The translations under genes and the position numbers were made by a program. This document shows positions 34,901 to 43,396 of a stretch of DNA of 64,000 bases, one piece after another. This DNA is from Altererythrobacter sp. BO-6 (GTDB lineage: Bacteria; Pseudomonadota; Alphaproteobacteria; Sphingomonadales; Sphingomonadaceae): contig NZ_CP049259.1 of the NCBI RefSeq assembly GCF_011047315.1, positions 2,399,001 through 2,463,000 on the forward strand, in the 5' to 3' direction. The first letter of the stretch is position 1. Each line of letters begins with the position of its first letter. Under the pieces are notes generated by a model. The model did no database searches. It saw only the letters and a program-made list of their open reading frames with translations, and was not told where the DNA came from.

Positions 34901-35857
34901 TCAGGCCTTCAAATTCTCCTCCCAAATCAGCTTGGCGTAGGGGCGGACCGTACTCTCTCCCGGCGCCTCGTCCCCCTCGGTAAGGTGCTCTATCAGCGCC
35001 TTCTCTATGTCGGCTTGGCATTCGGGCTTGAAGTCGCCCCGATTGATGAGGCCGAAAATGTGCAGCGATGCAGCTGGCCAGTTGTATTTCGGCCTTCGCC
35101 CCCGGCCTGCATCTGCGCCTTGCCCATTCTCGATTGGCGCTTCCTCAATCTCTAGGTTGATCAAACCGGAGCGGTGGAAGTGCACGCCTTGAAGCTCGAT
35201 GCGATGGGGTTCCCCATCTTTCCTGCCCTCACCCTTCACGTTGCCCAGCGGCCATTCGAATTTTGCGTTTACCTTGTCAGTGAAGTCGCGCCAGAACCAG
35301 AGCGGCACGTCCCACTCAACGGCTTTCCAGCGAAGCATGAGCGTACTGCGCTGTTTGTACTGACAGGTCGCACGCATTGCCCGCGCGCCCAACTGGCCCA
35401 AGCGGCAAGCTTCGGTAAGCATCGCCGTCCCGTAGACGGGTCCAGCCTTTTCGAGCACAGCCAAATGCAGATCACGCGCGCTGATCCATTCTTCGTCTGC
35501 AAGCACACTGATCCGCCGTATAGCTGCGGCCTGCTTGTCGGCGGGCACAAGGTCGCTCAGCGCGGTGAAGTCGAAGCTCACTCCGAAAGCTCGCACTTCG
35601 GTCTTGCCGTCAATCCATGTCGAAAAATCGCCCGCCTGCCAGTCCTGCTCCAGAGCTTCATGCCCTCTCGCCCACCAGAAGCCCTTGCCAATTAACTCGT
35701 CGCGTTTTTCCTGTCCGTCCCAGACAATCCGTTCAGCCTTCGCGGCGATAAGTCCGGCGTGCGCACGCTCACAAATGCGTCGCGGGGCAGAATAGTCGAG
35801 CAGTCCGTCCGAGACGTATTCCAGCGCCAGTGAGGCTTTAATCCATTCGTGCGACAT
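34901..35857 (-). CDS. hypothetical protein associated with integrase modules
   Basis: 318 residues, no signal peptide or membrane segment. Visible features are a Trp-rich middle (WKAVEWDVPLWFWRDF) and an acidic, Ala/Gly-rich linker near residue 250 (GQGADAGRGRRPKYNWPAA) before a helical tail. I recognise it only as a type of protein that accompanies integrase/excisionase pairs in alphaproteobacterial islands. No catalytic motif is evident. It is probably part of the older integration module. Confidence 0.6.
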   Translation of the reverse strand: MSHEWIKASLALEYVSDGLLDYSAPRRICERAHAGLIAAKAERIVWDGQEKRDELIGKGFWWARGHEALEQDWQAGDFSTWIDGKTEVRAFGVSFDFTALSDLVPADKQAAAIRRISVLADEEWISARDLHLAVLEKAGPVYGTAMLTEACRLGQLGARAMRATCQYKQRSTLMLRWKAVEWDVPLWFWRDFTDKVNAKFEWPLGNVKGEGRKDGEPHRIELQGVHFHRSGLINLEIEEAPIENGQGADAGRGRRPKYNWPAASLHIFGLINRGDFKPECQADIEKALIEHLTEGDEAPGESTVRPYAKLIWEENLKA

Positions 35858-35912
35858 GGCTGGAAGCTAATGCGCAAGAGCTTCACAGCGCAAGAGAATC
35901 CAGCTTAAGCCA

Positions 35913-36026
35913 TTATACTGCTATGCTCGCCAGCGCCTCTTCGGCATCATCGCGCACAAGGTGCCCGTAGTGTTTTTTCGATCAAAGCAACGCTCGTGCC
36001 CGAAAGTTTCGCGACGCGTAGGGCCA
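35913..36026 (-). pseudogene. C-terminal fragment of an island-type tyrosine integrase
   Basis: About 37 codons ending TAA at 35913-35915 translate as RVAKLSGTSVALIEKHYGH and then LVRDDAEEALASIAV, nearly identical to the C-terminus of the intact integrase at 15168-16340 (AQLSGTSVAMIEKHYGHLV). The rest of the gene is missing. It marks a recombination scar from an earlier copy of the same integrase family. Confidence 0.8.
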
Positions 36027-36069
36027 ACAAGCGAAAGTCCCCTTATAAGTTTCTCGAAAACCGGCAGGG

Positions 36070-36099
36070 ACGTCCGCAACTGGGTGGGAAGCGGACATT
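36070..36099 (+). repeat. dispersed hairpin repeat, copy 6
   Basis: GTCCGC, loop AACTGGGTGGGAA, GCGGAC: perfect 6-bp arms, immediately beside the integrase fragment. Confidence 0.7.
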
Positions 36100-36128
36100 A
36101 CGATTACCGTAAATCCGTGAGAAGAGCC

Positions 36129-37736
36129 TCAGCTAAATTCCCCGTTCGCGAATGCTTCGGCCATGGCAAATTTCTTGATCTTGCCCGAACCCGTTAGCGG
36201 AAATTCGCTTACCCATACCCAATGTGCCGGCGTTTTCTGTGGTGATAGCCGCTCACGAATAAAAGCACGAAGTTCTGCGTCGTCCGGCTTTTCAACAACA
36301 TCTGCCAGCCTGACGAATGCTGCGACGATCTCTCCCCATTTCTCATCCGGCACACCGGCAACCGCAACCTCCGCAATTGCTGGATGTTCAAGAAGAGCTG
36401 CTTCGATCTCCGCAGGAAACAGGTTCTCGCCGCCGCGAATGATCATTTCCTTTACGCGCCCTGTGATCCTGACATAGCCACGCTCATCCATCGTGCCGAG
36501 GTCACCTGTGTGGAGCCAACCATCCGCATCAACAGTTTCTGCGGTTGCTTCCGGATTATCATTGTATCCGGCCATCATGTTGTATCCGCGCATGCAGATT
36601 TCACCTTGTTCGCCAACCGCACAAACGGTGTTGTCGGACGGATTTCGGATCGAAACTTCCATATGCGGACAAGGCTGCCCGATCGTTTGCGTTAAGTCGT
36701 GATCATTGTCGCTAGGCCAGGTGGCCGTGATAGCGGGGGACGTCTCGGTTTGACCGTAAACGATCACGATCGGCACGCCGAATATCTCTCTCGCAGCGCG
36801 GTTGAGTTCGGGCGCAACCATTGCGCCGCCGCTGGAGACACTCTTTATGCCAGTGATTTTGTGTCCGCCCGCACGAGCCGCTTCAACCATTCCGAAGATC
36901 ATGGTCGGGACTCCGCCGACTGAGTGAGGTTGATGTTTGACGATTGCGGCAACCATTACAGCGGGGTCAAACTGCGTCACAAGCAGGAGCGTTGCGCCGC
37001 GTGAGAAAGTGCCTAGCACGGCCGCTGCGCTTCCGGCGGTATGGAATAGCGGCATAGGAGACATTGTGACATCACCGGCATTTAGGTTCCAACGCTTCAT
37101 GAGGTCATGATTGCTTTGCACCAATCCATGCTGGTGCAGCAGTACGCCTTTCGGAAAACCAGTGGTGCCTGAAGTGTACTGGATCATAACGATATCGTGA
37201 GGCCCCGTTTCACGAAGTTCGCCATCATATTCGCCGGCGAAGACGTGGTTATGCAGCTCAATGTCGAACACTTGATCGGATGCTGGCAGGCCCTTTGCAG
37301 CTTCATCGACAATCGGACGCAGCGCATTGCCACGCACATGGGGCTGATAATAGATCGCTATGGAGCTTGACTGTTCAAGCACGTAGCGCAGCTCGCGCGC
37401 AGTAAAAGCGGGATTGACTGTCACGAGCGTTAGACCCGCCAAAGCGGCCCCCATTTGGAGCAGTACCCATTCCGGGCAGTTCCCCGCCATGATAGCAATC
37501 CGAGCGCCCTTTGGATGTCGAGAAGCTAAGGCGCGACCGCAACGCTCAGCCAATTCGAGCATCTGCGAGTACGTCCACTCACGCCCGATCGATCCATCGG
37601 GAAGTAATTCGCGGAGCGCCAGACTTTCGCCGCGGCTCTCAGCTTGCTCGCGCAGCATGCTTGCGATTGTGCGCTCTCTATATTCGGTATCAGCCTGCGC
37701 GGGAAAATAACTCTCAGTCAGCGAAACCTTGTACAT
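36129..37736 (-). CDS. AMP-forming acyl-CoA synthetase
   Basis: 535 residues of the ANL superfamily. IQYTSGTTGFPKGVLL is the phosphate loop, IVYGQTETSPAITAT the A5 motif, GWLHTGDLGTMDERGYVRITGR the hinge region (given over 410-432), and SGKIKKFAMAE carries the catalytic Lys. It resembles medium/long-chain fatty acid or branched-acid ligases and is not closely similar to the ligase at 20783. ATG 37736 with AAAGGG upstream is preferred over GTG 37742. It stands alone between repeats, so it may be a separate acquisition. Confidence 0.9.
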   Translation of the reverse strand: MYKVSLTESYFPAQADTEYRERTIASMLREQAESRGESLALRELLPDGSIGREWTYSQMLELAERCGRALASRHPKGARIAIMAGNCPEWVLLQMGAALAGLTLVTVNPAFTARELRYVLEQSSSIAIYYQPHVRGNALRPIVDEAAKGLPASDQVFDIELHNHVFAGEYDGELRETGPHDIVMIQYTSGTTGFPKGVLLHQHGLVQSNHDLMKRWNLNAGDVTMSPMPLFHTAGSAAAVLGTFSRGATLLLVTQFDPAVMVAAIVKHQPHSVGGVPTMIFGMVEAARAGGHKITGIKSVSSGGAMVAPELNRAAREIFGVPIVIVYGQTETSPAITATWPSDNDHDLTQTIGQPCPHMEVSIRNPSDNTVCAVGEQGEICMRGYNMMAGYNDNPEATAETVDADGWLHTGDLGTMDERGYVRITGRVKEMIIRGGENLFPAEIEAALLEHPAIAEVAVAGVPDEKWGEIVAAFVRLADVVEKPDDAELRAFIRERLSPQKTPAHWVWVSEFPLTGSGKIKKFAMAEAFANGEFS

Positions 37737-37857
37737 AGGCACCCTTTCGCGACCCAGCGAGGGGAGACTAACTCAAAACAAAAATCTGACAATAGCCTGC
37801 CAGAGACCCCGCAAATTGGATATCCATAACTGGGGCGAAAGCAGCTGCCCTGCCGAA

Positions 37858-37888
37858 GGTCCGCAACTGGGTCGAATGCTGCCGCTAG
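37858..37888 (+). repeat. dispersed hairpin repeat, copy 7
   Basis: GTCCGCAACTGGGTCGAATG with a decayed right arm (TGCCGC). It overlaps the very end of the small membrane-protein gene. Confidence 0.55.
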
Positions 37889-38103
37889 TCAGTCTTGGGC
37901 GGCGTCCTGTTTTCAGGTGCGACAGCGCGCGAGATAAAGATGGTTGAAAGACCAGCAAGCATCGCTCCGATTCCAAGTGGAATCGCCGCATTTTCCATCT
38001 CGTTCACAAGCATGCAAAGGCCATAGCCAATATTGGCACACGAAACCGCAAGGAGTACCAGGCCGCCGGATAAGCTTGGACTAGAGGTAGTTTGCTTAGG
38101 CAT
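37885..38103 (-). CDS. small hypothetical membrane protein
   Basis: 72 residues with two predicted membrane segments (GGLVLLAVSCANIGYGLCML and IPLGIGAMLAGLSTIFISRA) and a short charged C-terminus. No family is recognised. The reading frame ends inside or beside a dispersed repeat, so the last residues may not be original. Supported mainly by its hydrophobic pattern and lack of a better alternative. Confidence 0.45.
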   Translation of the reverse strand: MPKQTTSSPSLSGGLVLLAVSCANIGYGLCMLVNEMENAAIPLGIGAMLAGLSTIFISRAVAPENRTPPKTD

Positions 38104-38243
38104 CTGTTGTCCCCCAGAAGATCGAAAATTGTCCCCAAAACGTAGTCAGTTGTAAATTCCTACGGCTTTTTCGCGATAAAGTTCCACCGGTTTTCCATTC
38201 AAAAGAGTTACTTCGAACCATAAGTCTGAATGGAGGATTCCGA

Positions 38244-38274
38244 ACGTCCGCAATTGGGTCGTCAGCGGACCAGC
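38244..38274 (+). repeat. dispersed hairpin repeat, copy 8
   Basis: GTCCGC (38246-38251), loop AATTGGGTCGTCA, GCGGAC (38265-38270): perfect arms. Confidence 0.7.
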
Positions 38275-38336
38275 CGCTTTGGGCGCGCATCCAGGCCAAG
38301 CTGCCAGTCCGCCTCTAGGATGGCGTCTAGTCCTGT

Positions 38337-38366
38337 CTGAAGGCCGCTGGTGGGTAGATAGCGGAC
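38337..38366 (+). repeat. dispersed hairpin repeat, copy 9
   Basis: GGCCGCTGGTGGGTAGATAG then CGGAC; degenerate left arm. Confidence 0.45.
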
Positions 38367-38491
38367 GGAGAAAAGCGCCACGTTCACTATGGACCGCGGC
38401 GCTTCTCCGCTGTGCCGATGTATTCTTGCTCCTCAGAGCCTTTTGATGGATCGCACTTGGATCAATCTTCGGCGGTTCGGACTATTGGCGA

Positions 38492-38941
38492 TCAATCCCG
38501 CCACTTCATCCTTCTTAGCAGCATTTCGCCTCCAAGAGTGCGGTATTCGGCACGCCCAGCGGACTCTTCCTGCATCTGCGCTATGGTGCGCCCCATTTGT
38601 GCGCGGAATTGGCGCCCTCTCGCTTCCTGCTCCTCGGGTGTCTCGAATTTCTCGAATCGAGTGAGCAGATAAAGATTGGGTTCGCCTTCGCGCGCATGTG
38701 TATTGACCAGAACTTCGTAGCCCGTGATCCAGCCCTGCTTGACCGCATAATCCTGCGAAGCACGCCATACAGTCGCCAAATGCTGGGCGTATTTCAGGCC
38801 ATATCCATCATCAATATGGATGGCAGCCACCTCGACATACTCGGCGGGTTCCATTGGGTACGCATCTTGAGCCAGAGCAAGTTGCGGTGATGCAGCAATA
38901 AGTGCCGCTGCAGCCAAGCATGAAATCCTAAGCTTGTTCAT
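38492..38941 (-). CDS. secreted hypothetical protein, paralogue of the 53036 product
   Basis: 149 residues. A signal peptide (MNKLRISCLAAAALIAASP ... ALAQ) is followed by a periplasmic domain of about 125 residues with VEVAAIHIDDGYGLKYAQHL, ATVWRASQDYAVKQGWITGYEVL and NLYLLTRFEKF. The same layout, length and local pattern (signal, YVKVDEGQLNTYLEGL, TWVRANEAAKSIGQV, VNLVLRITY) occur in the core-genome gene at 53036-53500. It may have a dimeric alpha+beta-barrel-like fold, but no function is known. ATG 38941 gives the proper signal sequence. Confidence 0.7.
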   Translation of the reverse strand: MNKLRISCLAAAALIAASPQLALAQDAYPMEPAEYVEVAAIHIDDGYGLKYAQHLATVWRASQDYAVKQGWITGYEVLVNTHAREGEPNLYLLTRFEKFETPEEQEARGRQFRAQMGRTIAQMQEESAGRAEYRTLGGEMLLRRMKWRD

Positions 38942-39271
38942 CAAATAGTCTCCCCTGGAAGGTTGCAAAACGACCCATGGACACCGAGGAGACGGGCGAC
39001 CCATCCGATATTGGCCGGCCCCAAGGAAAAAGAATTAAACATCAACCACTGCGAAGAGTCAAAACGGCTACCAAACCGCCGCGATCTAAATCCCGCCGTA
39101 AGCAGATATTTCAGCGACGAAAGTTTGTCCGCAATTGGGTCGAACGCCGAACGTCAGGATCCCGGAAAGAATCGGCTGGTTCATTTCCGGGTTAAGGGAG
39201 CGCACCGGTTAACGCCCATACTGCTCAGAGTTCAAGGAAGACATTTAGAACAGCATCAAGCCGATCCCATC
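38942..39271. other. 330-bp intergenic region with one repeat copy
   Basis: No gene can be supported. It contains repeat copy 10 at 39126. Upstream elements for the secreted protein gene presumably lie at the left end, but none is clear. Confidence 0.45.
39126..39154 (+). repeat. dispersed hairpin repeat, copy 10
   Basis: TGTCCGCAATTGGGTCGAAC, then GCCGAACGT; the right arm is one base off. Confidence 0.6.
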
Positions 39272-40147
39272 TTAAATCCTTTCCCTCAGTATCGGATCAG
39301 CACTTAAGGTGGTGCCCCCGGTGATGGTCTTGGAGTGCTGTATTGTTGCGTCTCCTGCTTCAGCTAATTCCGTGGGGAGCCGCAGCAGATTGGCGATGCC
39401 CGAATGGATAGGGGCCATTAACGCCGCAATCGGCTTCAATGCCCATTGGGGGACGGAGCGTACTCTTGCTGTTCGCGACATCTTTGATGAATAAAAATCG
39501 ATGATTTCGCGGTCGCTGAAGTCCGCAGGACCTCGAACCTCAAGATGAGTGTCGACGAATTCCTCGCTAGTCAAAACTCTGACTGCCAGCTCTGCGATAT
39601 CGCTCACAGCGACCAAATTGCGCGTTCGGCTTCCGCTTCCCAACAAGTGCACAGTCTTGCCCTGTGAAATAGGCCGACCAATCAGTTCGAATGCGTATAA
39701 GTCCATGAAGGCCGATGGTCGCAACACCGTGAACCTAAGTCCGCTCTTCTCCAGGTAAGCTTCGACAGCTGCCTTTGCGGACCAGAAGTGGACTGGGTGA
39801 TCAAGGCGAGCTCCTTGTGCCGAGGTATATACGAAATGCTCGACTCCGGCCCTTCTGGCAGCATCTATCAGCTTCTGATGCCCTACAAGATCAACCGCAT
39901 CGATGCTGTCCGATCGACGCCCGGTTAATGCATGTGCTGCTGTGAAAACTCGCGAAACACCTTCGAGTGCCGGTACAAACTCCTCTGGCTTGCGAAGATC
40001 AAGCCGAACCGCTTCGGCTCCCAAAGACGTGAGATCGTGAAGGCTTGCGGGCTTGCGCGATGATACCCTTACTTTGTTTCCAGCTTCCAGAAGTCGATTG
40101 GCAACAGCCCGCCCCAATCTTCCAGAACCGCCGACGATCAAGATCAT
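39272..40147 (-). CDS. NmrA-like NAD(P)-binding protein (atypical SDR)
   Basis: 291 residues. The N-terminal dinucleotide site ILIVGGSGRLGRAVANRLL is followed by KVRVSSRKPASL and the GVEHFVYTSAQGA / FTVLRPSAFMDL segments of the NmrA/HSCARG-like atypical SDRs. The catalytic YxxxK is absent. Such proteins act as redox sensors, reductases or isomerases. Isolated in the island between repeats, with no operon partner, and visibly AT-richer than the core genes. Confidence 0.82.
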   Translation of the reverse strand: MILIVGGSGRLGRAVANRLLEAGNKVRVSSRKPASLHDLTSLGAEAVRLDLRKPEEFVPALEGVSRVFTAAHALTGRRSDSIDAVDLVGHQKLIDAARRAGVEHFVYTSAQGARLDHPVHFWSAKAAVEAYLEKSGLRFTVLRPSAFMDLYAFELIGRPISQGKTVHLLGSGSRTRNLVAVSDIAELAVRVLTSEEFVDTHLEVRGPADFSDREIIDFYSSKMSRTARVRSVPQWALKPIAALMAPIHSGIANLLRLPTELAEAGDATIQHSKTITGGTTLSADPILRERI

Positions 40148-40240
40148 CAGACACCTCTTCGAAACTTTGCTCTCCGCCCTCGGTTACAAGATAAATGAGG
40201 CGCCAGCTTGCCGCAATCATTTGAAAGATGCAGACCTTCC

Positions 40241-40278
40241 AATGTCCGCAATTGGGTCGTTAGCGGCTGGTCCGCTTT
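40241..40278 (+). repeat. dispersed hairpin repeat, copy 11
   Basis: AATGTCCGCAATTGGGTCGT, TAGCGGCTGGTCCGC: left arm intact, right arm GCGG followed by a second GTCCGC. Confidence 0.6.
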
Positions 40279-40338
40279 CAAGCATCACGCACGAATAGCC
40301 GACAGTCGGCTCTCAGGCCGCGCTGCGTGGCAGGAATT

Positions 40339-40369
40339 GGGCCGCTCATGGGTGGAAAGCGGTCGTTCG
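40339..40369 (+). repeat. dispersed hairpin repeat, copy 12
   Basis: GGCCGCTCATGGGTGGAAAG, CGGTCGTTCG; degenerate but with the conserved GGGTGGAAAGCGG core. Confidence 0.55.
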
Positions 40370-40435
40370 AGCTATCTGCGGAGCCGTGCAGTTTTATGCG
40401 ATGCAGCGGGACCGAAGAGTAGACCTTGTTCAGAG

Positions 40436-41437
40436 CTATCTGGATTTAGCGGCAGCCGGAGTCTCAAATTTGAACCACTGGCCGTAGCCAGACGAGAAAC
40501 CGATCAGGAAAAAATTGAAATAACTATACGTGGACCAGGTGGAAACCGTCTCTTCCTTTCTAGCCCTTACGCTCCAATAATATTTTCTATTGGGCTCAAG
40601 CGCCACATTGGGTGTCCACTGTGGTTCGACCAAACCTTGGCTGTAGTCAACCAATCGACCTTCGGTGAACTGACGGGTAATTCCGTCGTCATTGAACGAC
40701 GCAGCTTCATAGAGAACGATGTCATAGGTGACTGCGCTGTCTGCAGATGGCGTCCAGCGGAATTGTGGGCTCAGCCCACCAACTGAAGCGAATTTCTTAC
40801 CGTCAGATGGCAGAAGCGGAGTTACGCCCCAATAGTTTTTGGTACACGCTATCTTCCAATCGGGGGCGCAAATGCCACTCATCTTCAGCCAAGTTCCAGG
40901 CCTTGGTTCGGGACTTACCAAACCTCTGTTGAGCCTTCGTGTCACGCTAGGATAGTTTGCTTCGAACTGCACGGCTGCCCGCTCAAAATCGTCGCCAGCA
41001 CCAACGATGTATCGTCCACCATTCTGTTCGAATACGAGCTCACCAATATAGATCGGTGTCAGGTCTTCCGGCACTGTGAAGATTGCCCGCATTGCCTGAA
41101 TGTCCCAGCCACTATCCCTTCTTGCGAACGCGAGGATCGTGTACTGCCCTGGAGGCAGCGACCATACGAAGTCTGTGGATCTCTCGAATTCGTAGACGGA
41201 GGCTTTGTTACTGTCGGGCGGCAGGATGATGGCTACGCATTTGTAACCGCCATCAGCGCATTTCTTTTCTTCCCCGTCTCTTATGTATCGGATCGCTCCG
41301 ACAACAAGGCTTTGACCGACAGCAGCTTGTTGCGCGTTCTTTATCCGCCAAGGCAGCGAGGTAGGGTCTTTTGCCCCACCTGGGGATATTACCAACCCAA
41401 AACTGAGGAGCAGAACAGCCGCAAGACGTCTAAACAT
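40436..41437 (-). CDS. secreted hypothetical protein with FN3-like C-terminal region
   Basis: 333 residues from ATG 41437, chosen because MFRRLAAVLLLSFGLVIS forms a normal signal peptide; ATG 41470 is possible. The mature part has two sections. The first (about 60-140) includes SLPPGQYTILAFARRDSGWD, a surface-domain-like segment. The second (230-310) has PQFRWTPSADSAVTYDIVLYEAA and NRKYYWSVRAR, resembling a fibronectin-type-III-like strand pattern. No enzyme motif. Possibly a surface or lipoprotein-like binding protein. Function unknown. Confidence 0.65.
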   Translation of the reverse strand: MFRRLAAVLLLSFGLVISPGGAKDPTSLPWRIKNAQQAAVGQSLVVGAIRYIRDGEEKKCADGGYKCVAIILPPDSNKASVYEFERSTDFVWSLPPGQYTILAFARRDSGWDIQAMRAIFTVPEDLTPIYIGELVFEQNGGRYIVGAGDDFERAAVQFEANYPSVTRRLNRGLVSPEPRPGTWLKMSGICAPDWKIACTKNYWGVTPLLPSDGKKFASVGGLSPQFRWTPSADSAVTYDIVLYEAASFNDDGITRQFTEGRLVDYSQGLVEPQWTPNVALEPNRKYYWSVRARKEETVSTWSTYSYFNFFLIGFSSGYGQWFKFETPAAAKSR

Positions 41438-41740
41438 GAGCCCATGTAAGTCCATATGAGGCCAATTCACTTGATTTCCGTCAAAGTGGTAAATTCAGTT
41501 GAAAGCTCTAGGCAGTCCCCAAGTTGCCCATCTCCAGTTTCTGTCGTGAGCTAGATTCTGCTCTTGGGTCGGAAGCGGCTGGTCCGTCTTGTCGCTTATC
41601 AGACACGCGTACCAATGGGTCCGATCAAAATTGGCCGAGGCTGCACGTTTCAAGCTGATTGTCGTTTTCTTACAATCCCTTTTTGGTTCGGTTTGTTGTT
41701 CTATCTTTGGGTCGCCCCTTGAATGGGACTGGGGGTGAAA
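41438..41740. other. 303-bp intergenic region with one repeat copy
   Basis: Lies between divergent genes, the secreted protein and the permease. It holds repeat copy 13 at 41554 and otherwise nothing I can name. Confidence 0.45.
41554..41588 (+). repeat. dispersed hairpin repeat, copy 13
   Basis: ATTCTGCTCTTGGGTCGGAA, then GCGGCTGGTCCGTC: resembles copy 11, arms degenerate. Confidence 0.5.
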
Positions 41741-43100
41741 ATGGCGACTGTCGCCGCAACCGGCTCAAGTGGTCTGATCTTGAGCAGAAGCAAACCTCTG
41801 CGTTTGTTCACGCTACTTCTTTTCTATTTTACGCAAGGCTTCCCGATAGGATTATTTTACTACGCCTTGCCTGCCTGGATGAGTGCTAACGGTTCAAGCA
41901 CAGCAGAAATCGCCTCTGTCGTTGCTGCTTCCGCTCTTCCCTGGTCTTTCAAGCTGATCAATGGCTTCCTAATCGACCGTTACACATTTCTTCCAATGGG
42001 GCGACGGCGATCCTGGATCATCGGGGCGCAGGCGCTAATAGTTGCGGTTTTCCTGATCGGGGCAATAATATCCCCTGCTTCCGCCGACGTTTTCCTGCTC
42101 TCTGCACTTGGCTTTTGCGCCAATACGGCCGTCACCTTCCAGGATGTGGGGATAGACAGCTTGGCGGTCGACATAATGCCCGACAATGAACGAGCAAAAG
42201 CAGCCGGCATAATGTTTGGCGCCCAACTTCTGGGCGTCTCGGCAGCCACGGCCCTAGGAGGCTACATGTTCCAGAATTGGGGCATCACTGTGGGCCTGAT
42301 CGGCCTGTCGATGCTCCCTTTACTGGTCATGGTTTACGGTATCTGCATTCGCGAAAGATCAGGCGAGCGATTGCTCCCATGGACTTCCGGTACAAGTCAT
42401 CCGCTCAATGCGAAAATCAAGATCGATGCATGGTGGCCGCTATTACGTGGTTCTTTCCGGGCGCTGTACGTCCCTCTCACACTTGCCGCCGTGCCGATCT
42501 TGCTGCTGCGTTCTGTTCCCTATGGAGCTTTCGAAGCATTCCATCCTGAGCTCTTCACGCAAACTGCTGAATGGCAGATAAGTGAATACACCAATCTGAT
42601 TTCCACATCGACAATGATCAGTGGTCTTTTGGGGCTGATCTTCGGTGGCTGGCTCATCGACAGGATCGGTTCGCGCAAGGGCCTGATAATAGGCGCTGGC
42701 GGGGGGCGCAATCATGTTGGTCGCGATGGGGTTCGCTCAACCGTTATGGACGCAAGGCTGGGTCTTGATCTCCTTCACGGTCATCGTCGACATCTTCGCC
42801 TTGCTCTACATCATTGCAATCATCCCGATTTGCATGCGGATGTGTTCGCCCGTAGTCGCAGCGACCCAGTTCACGATCTACATGGCTGTCGGCAATTTCG
42901 GGCGCCCGATCGGGGCATGGCTTGCTTCTGAGACAGCTGGAAACGGCTATCCGCAATGGCTCTATTGGTCGGGCGCAATTGGATGGACGTGCGTCGTCTT
43001 TTTGATGCTTACGGTTCGCTTTCCGAGGCGTGGCGATGCCATCCTGGAGATTATCCATGAGCAACCTCAGGCAGATGGCATTCCGGCAAAAGTGGACTAG
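41741..43100 (+). pseudogene. AmpG-like MFS permease, one-base frameshift
   Basis: With one G removed from the G6 run at 42701-42706 the reading frame is 452 residues with about 12 membrane segments. Signatures are LLLFYFTQGFPIGLFYYALP, the PMGRRRSWI loop, FQDVGIDSLAVDIMPDNERA and, after the break, IMLVAMGFAQPLW. This matches AmpG/PAT-type MFS permeases, which import muropeptides or acetyl-CoA-related solutes. Without the correction the frame turns to nonsense. The last gene before attR; its 3' end lies near repeat copy 14. Sequencing error or true decay cannot be separated here. Confidence 0.78.
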
Positions 43101-43103
43101 TTA

Positions 43104-43134
43104 GCGTCTGCTTATGGGTCGTTAGCGGAACGTC
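43104..43134 (+). repeat. dispersed hairpin repeat, copy 14
   Basis: GTCTGCTTATGGGTCGTTAG, then CGGAACGTC; last copy before attR. Confidence 0.6.
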
Positions 43135-43191
43135 GGGTTTTAGTGCGGCCTAGAGTCTCACGGTGCTAGTTGGCTGCCATTTCGCAGGCTA

Positions 43192-43213
43192 TTTTTCATG
43201 TTTTTTTCATGGA
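43192..43213 (+). repeat. inner-end 22-bp repeat, candidate integrase arm site (right)
   Basis: TTTTTCATG-T7-CATGGA, one mismatch from 15128-15149, 35 bp inside attR. Presence at both inner ends supports an integrase-binding role. Confidence 0.5.
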
Positions 43214-43247
43214 AATGCGAACCATCTCTTCTAAGCCATTGAAAAGA

Positions 43248-43297
43248 TGGTGGGCGCGGCAAGGATTGAACTTGCGACCCCACCCGTGTGAAGGGTG
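43248..43297 (-). repeat. attR: 50-bp repeat within the intact tRNA-Val gene
   Basis: Identical to 14997-15046. It begins exactly at the CCA end and ends in the anticodon stem, so integration rebuilt a complete tRNA on this side. Confidence 0.9.
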
Positions 43298-43322
43298 TGC
43301 TCTACCACTGAGCTACGCGCCC
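43248..43322 (-). tRNA. tRNA-Val(CAC)
   Basis: 75 nt including encoded CCA. A GGGCGCG acceptor pairs with CGCGCCC; the D-arm is GCTC/GAGC; the anticodon stem CACCC/GGGTG encloses TTCACAC, giving anticodon CAC for GUG; the T-arm is GCAAG-TTCAATC-CTTGC. The 3' portion is the island's attachment sequence. Confidence 0.95.
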
Positions 43323-43396
43323 GCCCTGCTGGGCAGGGGCGCGCCATTGCCACGCAGCAGGGCCATTGGCAAGTGCCCTGTTATGCGCGTGCCCTG

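Larger units (their letters stand above)
38104..38491. other. 388-bp intergenic region with two repeat copies
   Basis: No supportable gene. It contains repeat copies at 38244 and 38337. The remainder shows no obvious promoter or terminator. Confidence 0.5.
14997..43297. mobile_element. 28.3-kb genomic island integrated in tRNA-Val(CAC)
   Basis: The two ends are an identical 50-bp direct repeat covering the 3' part of tRNA-Val through CCA. A tyrosine integrase at 15168 points inward from the left end. Matching near-identical 22-bp sites lie just inside both ends. The interior is accessory: catabolic genes, transporters, a decayed second integration module and many dispersed repeats, with visibly AT-richer segments around 38-43 kb. 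No conjugation or replication genes are seen, so it is an integrative element that could be mobilised only with help, or one that has decayed. Confidence 0.85.

Noticed and set aside
16391..43134. The dispersed repeats as a CRISPR array
   Set aside because: Copies are scattered over 27 kb, in both orientations, separated by genes and with no cas genes.
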